Part shown: positions 1 to 11,426 of the stretch, piece after piece | How positions within the stretch are numbered: the first letter of the stretch is position 1 | How the letters are laid out: each line of letters opens with the position of its first letter | Assembly (NCBI GenBank): GCA_033977485.1 | Contig: CM066985.1 | Span: forward strand, 72,897,045-72,961,044 | Reading direction: 5' to 3' | Source: Hydrangea macrophylla | Taxonomy: Eukaryota; Streptophyta; Magnoliopsida; Cornales; Hydrangeaceae | Length of the DNA: 64,000 nucleotides | Translations under genes and position numbers: made by a program | Notes under the pieces: generated by a model | The model's database searches: none | What the model saw: only the letters and a program-made list of their open reading frames with translations | What the model was told of the DNA's origin: nothing

Positions 1-200
1 GCTAAGATGGTGGGACAACTCTTAAGTACCTGGCAGGCCAAAAACAGTAAAGAACATGGTGGATCGAATGTGATGGAGAAACCGAAATACCCTCGTTAGA
101 CGAGAAAGAAATGAAGAATTCATCCAAAGGAACGTATTATAAAGATCCCAATCACGAGGTTCACGTGGCCGATTATGACCTCGAAGTTTGAGAAGTCGAT

Positions 201-551
201 ATGACTGAACTGAATTGTAAATGGCCGATAGTGTGCAATGCCTTGAATAAACTGGTAAATAATAACACGGTGGCAAAAAAGATGGCGTTTGAGGCCAAAA
301 ATGCGATCAAATTAGGTAATGGTCATCGAATCCCAAAGGTCAATGACTTAAAGAATAAAGAATATTGTAGATGGAATAATTCATGGAAGCATTCTACTAA
401 TAATTATGTTGTGTTTCATAATGTCATACAGGAGAATGCGGAGAAAGGAACTTTCAATTTTTCAGACAAAGATATGGGGATCGATACTAACCCTTTTCCT
501 CAGATTGTAGGTTCAAACATGGTGTCACCTGATCTGTCAAAGTTAACATAG
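201..551 (+). pseudogene. Gag/pre-protease fragment of the Tat-like element
   Basis: An open frame of 116 codons contains the pattern Tyr-Cys-x-Trp-x-Asn-Ser-Trp-x-His (near codons 53-62), followed by VVFHNVIQENAEKGTFNF and an acidic stretch ending near NPFPQIV. This order is typical of the region between gag and protease in plant Ty3/Gypsy polyproteins. The frame is broken upstream and ends at a stop at 551. The sequence from 1 to 200 probably belongs to the same polyprotein but is interrupted by stops. It is a fragment, not a functional gene. Confidence 0.6.
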
Positions 552-913
552 CTCAGGCCAAAAGCAAATCTGACAGAAACATCAAAGGAAAGGTCAAGGC
601 ATAGAGAAGGCAAGCAAGTGGACATATCGACATCAGGCAACCCGAAGGTGACCGTCCATGAACTCCAAAAGACGTACCAAGAAATAAAAGAAGCAGAATA
701 GAAGGTCGAAATTGAGATGGCCTGATCCAATACTGACAATCTGATCACTACTCTACGACAACAACTAGACTTAATTGAATAGGGCTTGTGCTCGAGGTGC
801 AAGGCTGATGTGAAAAAAGAAATAACCAGCCGAGATCAAGTGAGCACTACAAGCAGGGTTCGAGAAGGTTAGTTCATGATAAACTTACAATGCCAAAGCA
901 ATAAGACCAGTCC
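552..913 (+). other. Decayed polyprotein spacer up to the solo-LTR insertion
   Basis: This is an A/G-rich plus-strand stretch with scattered stops, apparently the continuation of the Tat-like polyprotein. Positions 909-913 (AGTCC) are the left target duplication of the solo LTR that follows. I see no independent gene here. Confidence 0.5.
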
Positions 914-1640
914 TGTAATACCTGTAATTTCTTTTCTTTTCGTTAATAATATCAGCTTTTCGAATTTCTGTATTGGACTGGCTATATTATTATATTATTA
1001 TTTTAGTAGGGTGACGATTTTGACGTATCTTAGGATTATTGATTTGACTATAGTAACCGTACCGACTTGACCATAATAGGATTTAACTTAGTCTCGTACC
1101 TAGACCCGAACATTAGAAACAATACATGTTTGCACGTAAATCGAGACTAACACATATACCGAGGAACTTATGCACGTAAATTGAGAAAAGTGGCACACAA
1201 CCCTAGGTGAGCCCCACGTGACCGGCCACATGGAAGCCCATGCAATACCTCCTCCACATGTCACCCACACCCAAGCCACTTGTCTTGTACAAGGACACTT
1301 GTCCATGCATGTGTACACTAGCACATGCATGGAGACACCTAACACTACACCACCTATGTAAACATGCATATACACTTGCATGATACTTTTTGATCATCTA
1401 TAATCTGCATATAGAGTTAGAGAGAGCTAGGAGATGAAATCCATGGTGAGATAAAAGAAGTTAGAAGGAGAAGAACAAGGAGCTTTCACCATTGAAGTTG
1501 AATTCAAGCTTCCTAAGCTCAAGCTTAAATTTCAAGATTTGGTGAGTATTCTAACTCACTTTAGAACCTATATAGCATGTAGTAATGTTTAACAAGTGTT
1601 TGATGTTGTATTTTGAGGCTCTATGCAACATGCAAGTCAA

Positions 1641-2400
1641 TCTTCAAATCTGAGAAACAGAAATCTCCAGCAGAATGTAGTTTAGTAAAATGAGTGTTTT
1701 AAGCAGCTCCGAAATCTGAATTAAGCTAGATTTTTTGTGGAGAAAGCTAACTCATTTGTCTACAAATAACTCTTCTATAGCTCAGTCTGAAAATCACTTC
1801 TTCATAGGTGAAATATATATACAACAAAGTACTTTAAATCTGAGAAACAGAAACCTCCAGCAGAATGTAGTTTAGTAAAAATGAGTGTTTTATGCAGCTT
1901 CGAAATCTGAATTAAGTTAGGTTTTTTGTGGATAAAGCTAACTCATTTATCTACAAATAACTAATCTATAGCTTAGTCTAGATATCACTCCTTCATAGGT
2001 GAAATGTATGTACAACGCAGTGTTATAAATCTGGGAAATAGAAACTTTCAGCAGAACATAGTTTAGTAAAATGAACGTTTGGAGCAGCTCAAAAATCATA
2101 AAGAAGCTAGGTTTTTTTGTGGAGAAATCTAACTCATTTATCTACAAATAACTCTTCTATAGCCTAGTCTGAAAATTTATCCTTCATAGGTGAAATGCAC
2201 ATGCAACGTAGTACTATAAATCTAGGACAGAGCAGTCCGAAAATATAGAAATGTCCAAGTAAAATAAATATTTTGAGCAGCTCAAAAATGTAATTGAAGC
2301 TAGATTTTTTTGTACACGAAGCTAATCCAATTATCTACAATGTTCTAGTTTTGAGTTTGATCTACAAATCAACTTATCATGCCCAAATAAATCATATCAA
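1641..2400 (+). repeat. About four tandem units of about 190 bp inside the solo LTR
   Basis: The phrase AAATCTGAGAAACAGAAA, or a mutated form of it, recurs at about 1646, 1836, 2027 and 2217, so the spacing is close to 190 bp. Each unit also carries GCAGAATGTAGTTTAGTAAA (or a variant), a TTTTTTGTGGA tract, and CTTCATAGGTGAAAT. The later units are progressively more diverged. LTRs can grow by such internal tandem duplication. No coding function is suggested. Confidence 0.8.
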
Positions 2401-3169
2401 TTCAGTCGATACAGTAAAATTAATTCCTGGCAGATTGTATAACTACTTGTATGATGTGTTTATTGATGATGCTTGTTCTCCGATACCTGTGTGGTTATGA
2501 ATATCTTATGCTATGGTAGTGCTATCGAATAGATGAGTATGTTAGAGGTCTGTGTAGTTTTGTTAGTTTTATAGACATGATAATAAACCCATGCATGTAT
2601 TTTACAAGTATAACCAAGATGATGCTTTGAAATCTTAACATAAGCTTGAATTAGTTGTACATAGACCCATACTTGGATATATATATATATATATATATGG
2701 AGTATCTACACTATTGTAGACAAGTTATACTACTCATAGGAGTATATAATTTGCGTACCCTGAGCTTAAATGATTATACATTGCATAAAAATAGAGGATT
2801 TGAGAATCTTGCGCCAGAAACCGATTTATGGGAGAAGCCGGTTTCTAGGAAGTTTTTCTAGGAAAAGTTTCCTTGAGGAACTATTAAAGCCGTAAGTTGA
2901 ACGATGACGTTAATTCTGACTTCATGGGTATATTATGACATAAAACAGAACAACGGACGTAGGAACGCACCCTTGCATGTGTAAATGAAAGTAATTAACA
3001 TACTAAACTACGGAACGAGTGACACGAATGCTGTCCAGGATACGTACAGACTAGTTGTACTTGATCAGGAGCAGCGTATGTCAAGGATAAGTGTTGGATA
3101 GGTAAACCAGGCCACGGGGACCGGGAGGGTAAGAAAAGGGATGTGTTGTTGAGTTGTGAAGTGGTGACT

Positions 3170-3640
3170 CTTGAGTATTCTTTCGGTTCTTCGTGACGAA
3201 AGGGATACGGTTAAAATGTGACTATTGTAAGTATACTTTCTGTTCTTCATGACGAAAGGGATACGCATAACGCTTTCGGTTCTTCGTGACGAAGCGGTGA
3301 CTCTTTGAGTAAAGACTCCTTCGGTTCTTCGTGAGGAAATGGATGTTCTTGTACTCCGTAACGCTTTCGGTTCTTCGTGATGAAGCGGTGATTCTTTGAG
3401 TAAAGACTCCTTTTGGTTCTTTGTGAGGAAATGAATGTTCTTGTACTCCGTAACGCTTTCTGTTCTTCGTGATGAAGCAGTGATTCTTTGAGTAAAGACT
3501 CCTTTCGGTTCTTCGTGACGAAATGGATGTTCTTGCACTCCTTAACACTTCGGTTCTTTGTGACGAAATGGTTGATGAAAGATGTTTTGGTTGATGAAAG
3601 ATGTTTTGGTCAATGAAAGATGGTTTGGTTAGCAAGAGAT
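3170..3640 (+). repeat. Minisatellite with 91-92 bp units (built on TTCGGTTCTTCGTGA)
   Basis: CGCTTTCGGTTCTTCGTGA or close variants occur at about 3271, 3362 and 3454, a period of 91-92 bp. A second half-unit, CTCCTTTCGGTTCTTCGTGA, alternates with it, so the basic motif appears every 40-50 bp. Minus-strand frames stay open here and give repetitive peptides rich in SSRRTE. I treat these as by-products of the repeat rather than proteins. Confidence 0.75.
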
Positions 3641-4341
3641 ACTTTGGATTTGTAAATGACATCGGATGTTAGAAATGAATGGTAGTGGCATTAAGAACGT
3701 CTAGATGGGTCTCCTGAATTGTTTGTATTCCTATCAAATACGTAGTCGGGTACGCTAATAGTTATAATTCGACAGAGAGAATGTAACGATCCTAAAAGAC
3801 ATGTTGAAAGGTAGTAAATGAATTCTTATTGTGTTTTACTATATATGTTCCATTTGATTTAGCTTACTCACTCAGCTTTCATAAGCTGACAACATTCATG
3901 TCGCTGGATATTCCCATGTCCAGCTTATCCAGGTGAAGAGTACCCAGGTTATGAAGCTATGCAAGAAGGAAATATTGAAGAAGATTACACTAAAGATGAC
4001 TATGGTTGTGCTAGTTAGAGAGAAGACTAGCAGTTATCCTCTGTAAATGTTTTTTATTATAACCAGAAGACTTAGCATATATTTTGTAATAGTTTTGTAA
4101 GGCCAAGAGCCATAAGACTCTGATTTATTTATAATGATGTATTAACTAGCTAAGTACTTTGACTTCTCTTTGTAATATATTCCAGTAAGTAAATGATGGT
4201 GTTATCCTATTATTATATCGTTTAGTTATTATTATTTGGTCATGGACAATTCGGCACTGCAACCAGTCACGCGCCTCAGGGTCCAAGATGAAAATTTTAA
4301 AATTTTTCCATATTTTGGCTACGCCGGGGCGTGACAAGTCC

Positions 4342-5360
4342 AGACTCGAATGGCTTCCAAAACCACCATCATTGCTGCGTATCGGTGCTGGATAAGGTGA
4401 CCGAGGCGTTACCAAACACCTCCAAGGCAGAATAGGCCAACTGAAGATTCGTCCTCTTTAGGTATATACTCAAGGATAGCTTTACCACCGAGAGTGGAGC
4501 AAGGAAAGTGGCATCGGGCTGATCACCCCAAGTTTCTAGCACAGCTCAAATATACCAAGTCTCAAAAAATGAGGTTTTAGAAGGAAAGGCAAGCAGAAAG
4601 AGAGGTACAATACTGGAAGATCGAGGGTACAATCCTCTGAAGATCCTATAACCCTATGTACCTGATTCCACAGAATAGCAGGTAACGAAGGAGGAGATGA
4701 TGTTTGCAAAAAACAAAGGTAAAGGAGCAATGCAAGCTACTGAGCGCTTGAAGAAATAGCTCGGAATAGGAAAGTCTTCGGAGCAATGCAAACCCAAAAA
4801 GGATGAAGAGACTGATGATTTTTCAGAATCGGACGATTCAACGATCCAGTTCAGAACTATTTCCAAGGGACTATTGGCCAACATTGTGTTCACATTGTCG
4901 ATGTCTTTTATGGCCAAACCAGATCAGCCAACAGCCATGAAAGGGGATGTTATGGAAAACCAAGGCAAGGAGGCAGCTGTAATTGAGGAACTATTTTGGA
5001 ATGGAGGTGAAATTGTCAAACCAGAGATAGTGGAAGCCACGAGCAAAAACTTGGACGCACTAATCAGCAGACCAATAGGCCTAAGATTACTATCTTAAGG
5101 ACGAAAGAGCAGTAACAACAAAGAGGCCAAAATCAAGAAGGCCCGTTAAGGTGGTTTTTGAAAGACCTACTTATCAAATGTCCCAACACCTGAAGCTATT
5201 ATATGTTAAGGGACACATTGAAGGGGTAGCTATAAAGAGGATTCTTGTTGATGGAGGATCTACCAGCAACATCATGCCACAAATTATGTTGAGAATCTTG
5301 CATAAGTCTGAGTCGGAATTGATTCTGACCAAATGAACATCCAGAGCTTCATAGGGGCAC
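4342..5360 (+). pseudogene. Tat-like polyprotein, pre-protease and N-terminal protease part (broken)
   Basis: After the solo LTR, plus-strand retroelement coding sequence resumes with several stops (for example in 4440-4870). The segment 4874-5098 is open. The segment 5151-5336 includes ILVDGGSTSNIMP (codons 31-43), which matches the aspartic-protease active-site pattern of Ty3/Gypsy elements with Asp-Gly-Gly in place of the commoner Asp-Ser/Thr-Gly. The protease is cut at 5360 by the Athila-like insertion, and its continuation is at 22518-22680. Positions 5356-5360 (GGCAC) are the target duplication. Confidence 0.65.
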
Positions 5361-6670
5361 TGATCTTGTCAGAATCAAGATATAAAAGTATGCTTTACTT
5401 TCTAAGGATTTGTAGTGTGGAAGTAAAGGTCGAACCCACAGAGATTGAATTACTAAAGCATTTTAATTTAAAAACCTAAATCTAGTTAATTAAGAAAACG
5501 GTAATTTGATTTTGATTTTGATTTTGATTTAAACTAAGAACGATAAAAATAAATCTAAATTATGAAAGCAATTAAAAGTTGTTTTAAATGATATTTAAAG
5601 TGAACCTAGGATTGCAAATCCACCACTAGCTTCATAATAAAGGTATTTATGCATTCAATTAGCTTATTACATTGGATGATAATGGGGAATTGTAGCTACA
5701 AGCCCAATTCCTCTGTCAAGAAGATCACTACGATTCAAGCACCAACATAATTCATCTTCGATTAGCACGGAGTGTCTCACACTAAACCAGGGTTGCGGCA
5801 CAATTCGTCTTTTCTAGGCATAAACTATTCGGCTACTTGATATCACAATTCAATTAAGCACCATTACATGTAAATAATCTATACAAGCACAGCAAATATA
5901 GATCATTGAGCACATCACATTCAAAATAGATCTAAGACAAGAATAAACTTTGAAAGTAATAATTTAATCAATAGAAGTACGATTTTATTATAAAAATAAT
6001 CGAAACATGTAATCATCATCCATAAATAATAAAACTAAAATAAAAACATAAATAACACTCCATTTCTTGACTAGGGTTTCATTGAAACCCTAGATATCTA
6101 GGTTTAGTTGACCATAGAAGTGATGAACGGCAAGAGGTTGATGGAAAAGGCCATGAAAATCCTTGGTCTTCTTCTTCTTCTCCTTGCTTTCCCCTCTTCA
6201 ATGGCTGAAAGTTTGGTTGTATATATGTGTGTAACCTTAAAATTGATTTACAATAGGCTATATGTAGTTTTGGAGCAAGTTTGGAAGCTTTCCTAAACCT
6301 ATTTGCACTAAAACTGCTGTATTTTACAATCTGGACGTAATTAGGCAGTTTCGTTCACGTGGAGATCTTCAGTACACTGAAATACGCAATTTCATTTTTT
6401 TGCATAGGTCGCGCAAGCGGGCTACACAAGCACGATTTTGGGGTCTCGCGTGAGCGGGGATACGGTAAGTCACGCGAGCAAGCCGCGTGCGCGAGGTACC
6501 TTTTTCTGCTTCTTTCAGTCTGCTTTTTCACTCCATTTAGCTTGGAATCTTTACTTTCTTCCAAATCCTTACATAAAACAGAAAATGAAGTAAAAATACA
6601 CTAAACAGGATAAAATGTGCTAACAAATGTCAATTAAGGCGTGTAATTAGGACTTGTTCACTCCCGATCA
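5361..6670 (-). repeat. 3' LTR of the Athila-like element
   Basis: This 1,310-bp LTR is nearly identical in layout to 21184-22517. It has terminal TGATC...GATCA, a short GATTTT tandem repeat with one more copy than the other LTR, and a CpG-rich block near 6405-6500 with repeated GCGAGC-type words. Small plus-strand frames inside (for example 6108-6296) are not supported as genes. Confidence 0.9.
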
Positions 6671-6682
6671 CACCCCCAAACC
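6671..6682 (-). other. Polypurine tract of the Athila-like element
   Basis: On the minus strand, GGTTTGGGGGTG lies directly against the TG start of the 3' LTR. That is where the plus-strand primer of an LTR retrotransposon is expected. Confidence 0.6.
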
Positions 6683-9202
6683 TACATTTTGCTAGCCCTC
6701 GAGCAATAGAAAATACATAACATAAAATAAAACTACTAATAAAAACTACTCCATTTTCACATGGATAACGATCCCACTTAGCATGTGCAACAAGCCTTTT
6801 AAACCTCTAGGTGTCCCTAGTCGGACAAGTGAAGTCTCGTGAGGGTTCTCGTGTGTGATGTGGTAGTCAAATGAGCACGCACATGTCATGAACTTGGAAT
6901 ATAACTCGGATAACCATCCAACTATACTTTGACTACGAATCTCACAATGTTAATTACACTCTCAAATAAAACACTTAGAAACAGGTGTAATCTCTCTAAT
7001 ATATGGGAGTAAAGGAAATATATTTTCAAAATGAGAAATGCTCACATATGACTCAAAAAAGACGCATGACACGAAAGAATAGTAGTCTCATGGATAGGAC
7101 GCCAACAGTCAAGAAAAATTAATTGTCACCATGTTTTAATCCCCCTCCCATCGTTTGCATATCCAAACCATGTTTTCTAGGATCAAATAGGACTTTTCAA
7201 ACGTTGTAATGTAGCTCAGTCAATGAAAAATGATAGAAAGGATTCATTAGGTAGTTTTAGAATGGCGTTGTAAGGCATATTCGATTTCTTTCATTATCTC
7301 TTCTACCAACTTTCATCTTTTCACTCTTCTTCTTTCATATATATATTTTTAATTTCCTTCCTCTTCCTTTTTTTTTCTTTTCTTCTTTCAACCTTTTTTC
7401 TTCAATTTCGTCTCATTGCCTTTGAAATGAATATTCATCGAAATACAAGGTAACTACCCCAAGAGCATCTTATCTTCTTCTTTTCAATCGATACACCGCC
7501 TTATCACCACTAAGAGTTGACGAATCTCTCAGTGGAGAACTCCAAGTTGGTCAAGTTGGAGCAAAAAAAAAGGATAATGGTGATTAAAGAAAAAAGGCAT
7601 TTTAACGGCTCAAAGGGGCAAACTAAGGAAATTTTATCATTTTATCTGGATAGGTCAAATGGTAAGAATGGTGAAAAACAAAGAGTTAAAATCACATCCT
7701 AGGGTGATACAGTTCTTCAACGTCTACGACAGAAGATTATTTAGCATGGTAGCAAATATTTTAACTTGACTATCAACCAAGATAAGAATAATGAGACTAT
7801 ACAACAAGTTAATGCGCTATTTCAAATGAAATTCGACAAACACAAAATGTATTTATAACCCTCTAATTAAAAAGAAAAGATATGCTCAAAAGCTCACCGG
7901 GTTTAGTCTCCACACTGTGTTATCTAGAAATCCGTATCATATTATAGTTCACATCAAACATGTATTCAAGTGACTACGTGCAGTGCATAGCTTTATGTGT
8001 AAATCTATGATATAAAAATACGATTCGAACGATACATATCCTAAACGTCGCATCATGACTTTAGCAAATGTTTAACCACATCTTTCCTTGTTTACTATTC
8101 TATAACAATTCAAGTTACTAACAAGAAGTATCGACTCGAGACTACAAAAACGTTGATAATCTCGTTTATTTAAGCACAACAAGTATCGAAAAAATTTTAA
8201 AAAAATCTGTGCATAATAATGTGCATACCTCCAAACCTAAACCTTTTATTGTCCCCAATGAAACAATAAAACGAAAGAACAGAGAGTACATAAGGAAGGA
8301 ACGATAATACCTCGATCTCAGTAATCACAAACCAAGTGAATGTACATGAATATGGCATTAAAATTCAATTGCTCCAAATGGAGACACTAATTCACCTGTC
8401 AACACTTGACAAAAGAAAATAAACAACAAAATAACAATAATAGCGAATAGAAACATAAATATCAAATGCAGACCGTGGCATAAACTAAACTAAAACCTAA
8501 AAGAACAAGCACAAATGGAATTATCAAAACAAAGAATGACTCGATCTAAAAGGGCTGTAAAGAACAAACAAAAAGGAACAAACAACTGACCAGGTTTGGG
8601 AGAAAGAAGGTAAGAGAACAGAGAGAAAAACACAATAAATAATCCCTCGCTCGAACGGGCCGTGCGAGCGACCTTCGTGCACTCGAGTCCCTCTGCGAGG
8701 TAATGCTGAGGCTTGTTTTAAAGGTTAGAAAAAATTTTCCTAAGGTAAGGGATCGCGCGAGTGGGTCGCTCGGGCAAACCCCTCGCGCGCGCGACTTGAA
8801 GCTCGAATAGAAACTGAGGGCATTATAAAAAATTTGAAAAATTTTCCTCTAAGGTAAAATCTCTCATGAGCGGACTTGGTCTTTTCCTCTTTTTTTTCAC
8901 TTGTTATATGTGTATAAGTTCAAATTAAATTTACTCTAACTTCCAAACCTGTTCGGAGAACTCAAAAACTGACTACAATGACCCAAAAAGCGTTAAAATA
9001 AAAGAACAACAAATGAAATAAAGCTTGGGCTGCCTCCCAAGAAGCGTTATCTTTTACTTCTTCAACTAGACCATTCTAGCTCAAGACTCATGGAGGCTGT
9101 AACTCGGACCTTGCACCCTTGAAGACACTAGGGAGACCGCGATGGAAAACAGAAACAATATCATTATGAGTTAACTCATTCGACGGTTCTCCTTTATCAT
9201 GT
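6683..9202 (-). other. Non-coding 3' internal region of the Athila-like element (pol deleted)
   Basis: This A/T-rich stretch of 2.5 kb has no retroelement domain on either strand. At about 9025-9050 the minus strand reads a phrase containing GCTTCTTGGGAGGCAGCCCAA, which resembles the spacer that usually follows the integrase in Athila-type elements. It lies less than 200 bp from the protease fragment, so the reverse transcriptase-RNase H-integrase block between them has been lost. A CpG-rich block (8640-8790) repeats the GCGCGAG-like words found in the LTRs. Confidence 0.55.
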
Positions 9203-9959
9203 TCAAATCGATTTCACCTTCTGAGTAAATTCAGCACTAGGGTCCGGGTTAATCAAATTTGTCCGCTCATTACTTACTATATTGTTTTCTTTACCTACAT
9301 TTATTTCTATAGTAGGTTCAATAGTTCGTCTTACCTCAATATCCACCTCACATAGGTAATCATCCTCTTTGGGAGGTTGATCAATAGCATTAAAAATGTT
9401 TAATTTAAGGTTCATATTTCCAAATGACACTTTCGTCACTCCCGTTCGACAGTTAACACGAGCGTTGGCCATAGCCAAGAACGGATGACCTAGAATAACA
9501 AGAGTGTGTCTCCAAGCATCTAGCACGGGCTCGGTGTCAAGGACCATGAAATCGACGGGATAATACCATTTGTCGACTTTAACTAGAACGTCTTTGACGA
9601 TTCCTCTAGGGATTTTAACAGAATGATCCACTAATTGTATGGTAGCGGCCGTGGGTTTAAGTTCACATAGACCTAATTATTTGTGGACGTGATAAGGTAA
9701 GAGATTAAAAAATAGCTCCTAAGTCAAGGAGAGCACGATGAATGACAATGTCACCTATGACACATGATATCGTTGGTATTCCTGGATCCTTATACTTCGG
9801 AGGAGTGTGGTGGAAAATTGAACTTACTTTTTCTACAAGGAAGACCTTTTTCGGAGTATGACTGCGCAACTTGCGCTTTTGAGTGCATAGGTCTTTTAAA
9901 CATTTAGCGTAAGCGAGAATTTGCTTTATCGCATCGAGGAATGGAATATTAATTTTCAT
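9203..9959 (-). pseudogene. Athila-type aspartic protease region (broken)
   Basis: Two minus-strand frames cover this region. The upstream one (9705-9959) has HRALLDLGA, a mutated active-site region where Asp-x-Gly-Ala is expected (here Asp-Leu-Gly-Ala), after KYKDPGIPTISC. The downstream one (9203-9631) has the typical continuation: SVKIPRGIVKDVLVKVDKW, then FMVLDTEP, then LGHPFLAMANA. The two are separated by frame changes. In Ty3/Gypsy elements this enzyme matures the Gag-Pol polyprotein. The frameshift and the missing pol indicate loss of function. Confidence 0.7.
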
Positions 9960-10013
9960 TTGTTTAAATACCTAGAGTATATCTTCAGTTTTTGACCCTT
10001 TCTTTGAAAAATG

Positions 10014-11426
10014 TCACGGTTCGTCAACATTTGGTGGAAAAGGCATTTTCAGAATATAATTAGTTAGGACCGTTACATTCTCTTTCCTAATTTGACTCGT
10101 GTCCTCGCCCTTCTCGTGATTTGAATTAATGTTTATATTTCTTTTACGCTCATGCGAAATTTCAACAACTTCCTCTTCTCGAATAGTCATCCTAGTTGAG
10201 ACGGCATTTACTTGCTCACTCGAACCCCTATTCTTAAATTGTCCCTTAGGGTTTTGGATAGTTTGACTAGGCAATTGACCCTCATTTCTACGACTCATTG
10301 TATTAGCTATTTGTTCCATTTGGGACTCGAGCTTCGCAATAGATTGTATGTGAGAGTGCACTATTTGTGCTTGTGCTTGTGCTTGGACTTGCATTTCAAT
10401 ATTTTTTAGGGACGCCAACACCTTCTCCTCAAAAGCATTAACCCTTAGAGGGTTAGGGTTAGGAAGGGGGTGTTGGTATTGACTTTGTTAAAATTAGGGT
10501 CAATAAGTATTAGAAAATTATTTGTCATAGGATTATAACTATTTCGTGAAAATTGTTGAATCGAATGTATGTGTTGCTCCACAAACTCGAAATTGAGATG
10601 CAAATGGACATGTAAGTGTAGAATGTGAATGGTTGGAACATATTTGACAAGTTTCGAAAGAGGGTGCGCTCGTCGTTTTGGTTCATTATTATAAGTCGGT
10701 CAAGTTTTTTAGATAGTTCTTGCAATTCAATTGAGTGACTTGACTCGAACTTTACCTCTCGTTTAGGTTGCAGAAGACATCCCTCAGGGCGTACAGACAC
10801 AGCCTGGTGCATAGAATTCTTACTTGATGTTTCAAAAAAATTCCACGCCTCATCGGCGCTTTTGTGGAGGAACGTCCCTCCATAAACAGCATCGACTGTG
10901 TTCCGCACAGAGGGGATAAGCCCTTCATAGAAAACCTGTACCAATTGCCACTTGGGAACTTGATGATGTGGGCAAGAATGCAATAATTCTTTAAATTGTT
11001 CCCAAGTGTCATAAAGCGTTTCTCCATCTTGCATTACAAAGTTTGTTATGGATTTTCTTATTTGATTTGTACACGTAATAGGGAAAAACTTTTGTAAAAA
11101 TGCCATGTACAACCCTTCCCATGTTTTGATAGTGTTTGGCTCAAGAGACTGGAGCAAATACTTAGCTTTATCTTTTAGAGAAAATGGGAAAAGGCGCAAT
11201 TTTAACTCATCGTCGGTTAAATTCTGTATTTTTAAAGCAGCACAAATATCTTGAAAGTTTCCTAAATGTTGATATGGGTCCTCTTTCACACGACCATGGA
11301 ATGAGGAGAGTAGCGCGATGGTAGACTTTATCTCAAAGTGAGATGCCATCACCTCCGGTAATTCTATGCATGATAGTAGTATGTAGGCCGTAGGAGTGAA
11401 ATAGTCTTTTAGCAGAGGAGGCAGGG
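10014..11426 (-). pseudogene. Athila-type gag, C-terminal two thirds (split by the nested chromovirus)
   Basis: The minus-strand frame 10525-11439 carries the retrotransposon Gag signature: HFEIKSTIALLSSFHGR, then EDPYQHLGNFQDIC, LRLFPFSLKDKAKY, FLQKFFP and FYEGL. This is close to Athila Gag proteins. A second frame (10014-10421) holds a Gln-rich tail, QVQAQAQAQ. Gag forms the particle that packages the RNA. The N-terminal part lies at 20426-20707 on the other side of the inserted element. The frame runs on when the insertion and one CAGGG copy are removed, so the gag frame was open across the site when the insertion occurred. Confidence 0.8.

Larger units (their letters stand above)
914..4336 (+). 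mobile_element. Solo LTR, about 3.4 kb, with 5-bp target duplication AGTCC
   Basis: The segment begins TGTAATACC and ends GGGGCGTGACA, so it has the TG...CA termini of an LTR. It is flanked by identical AGTCC at 909-913 and 4337-4341. No coding domain of gag or pol is seen inside, which fits a solo LTR left by recombination between two LTRs. The termini resemble those of the Tekay-type element at 11427-20425 (TGTAATA...GTGTGACA on its coding strand), and this sets the orientation as plus. Chromoviral LTRs of this type are often long. Two tandem-repeat arrays lie inside it. The lineage is inferred from the termini only. Confidence 0.8.

Noticed and set aside
3170..3640. Possible CRISPR-like array
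   Set aside because: Repeats are imperfect, there are no unique spacers of constant length, and the context is a plant retrotransposon LTR.
3065..3662. Long minus-strand frames with repeated SSRRTE peptides
   Set aside because: They coincide with the 91-bp minisatellite. Two frames are open at once and there is no domain, so they are by-products of the repeat.
10212..10409. Plus-strand frame with Leu/Cys repeats
   Set aside because: It is opposite the Gln-Ala-rich tail of the Athila gag, so the repeat on the coding strand explains it.
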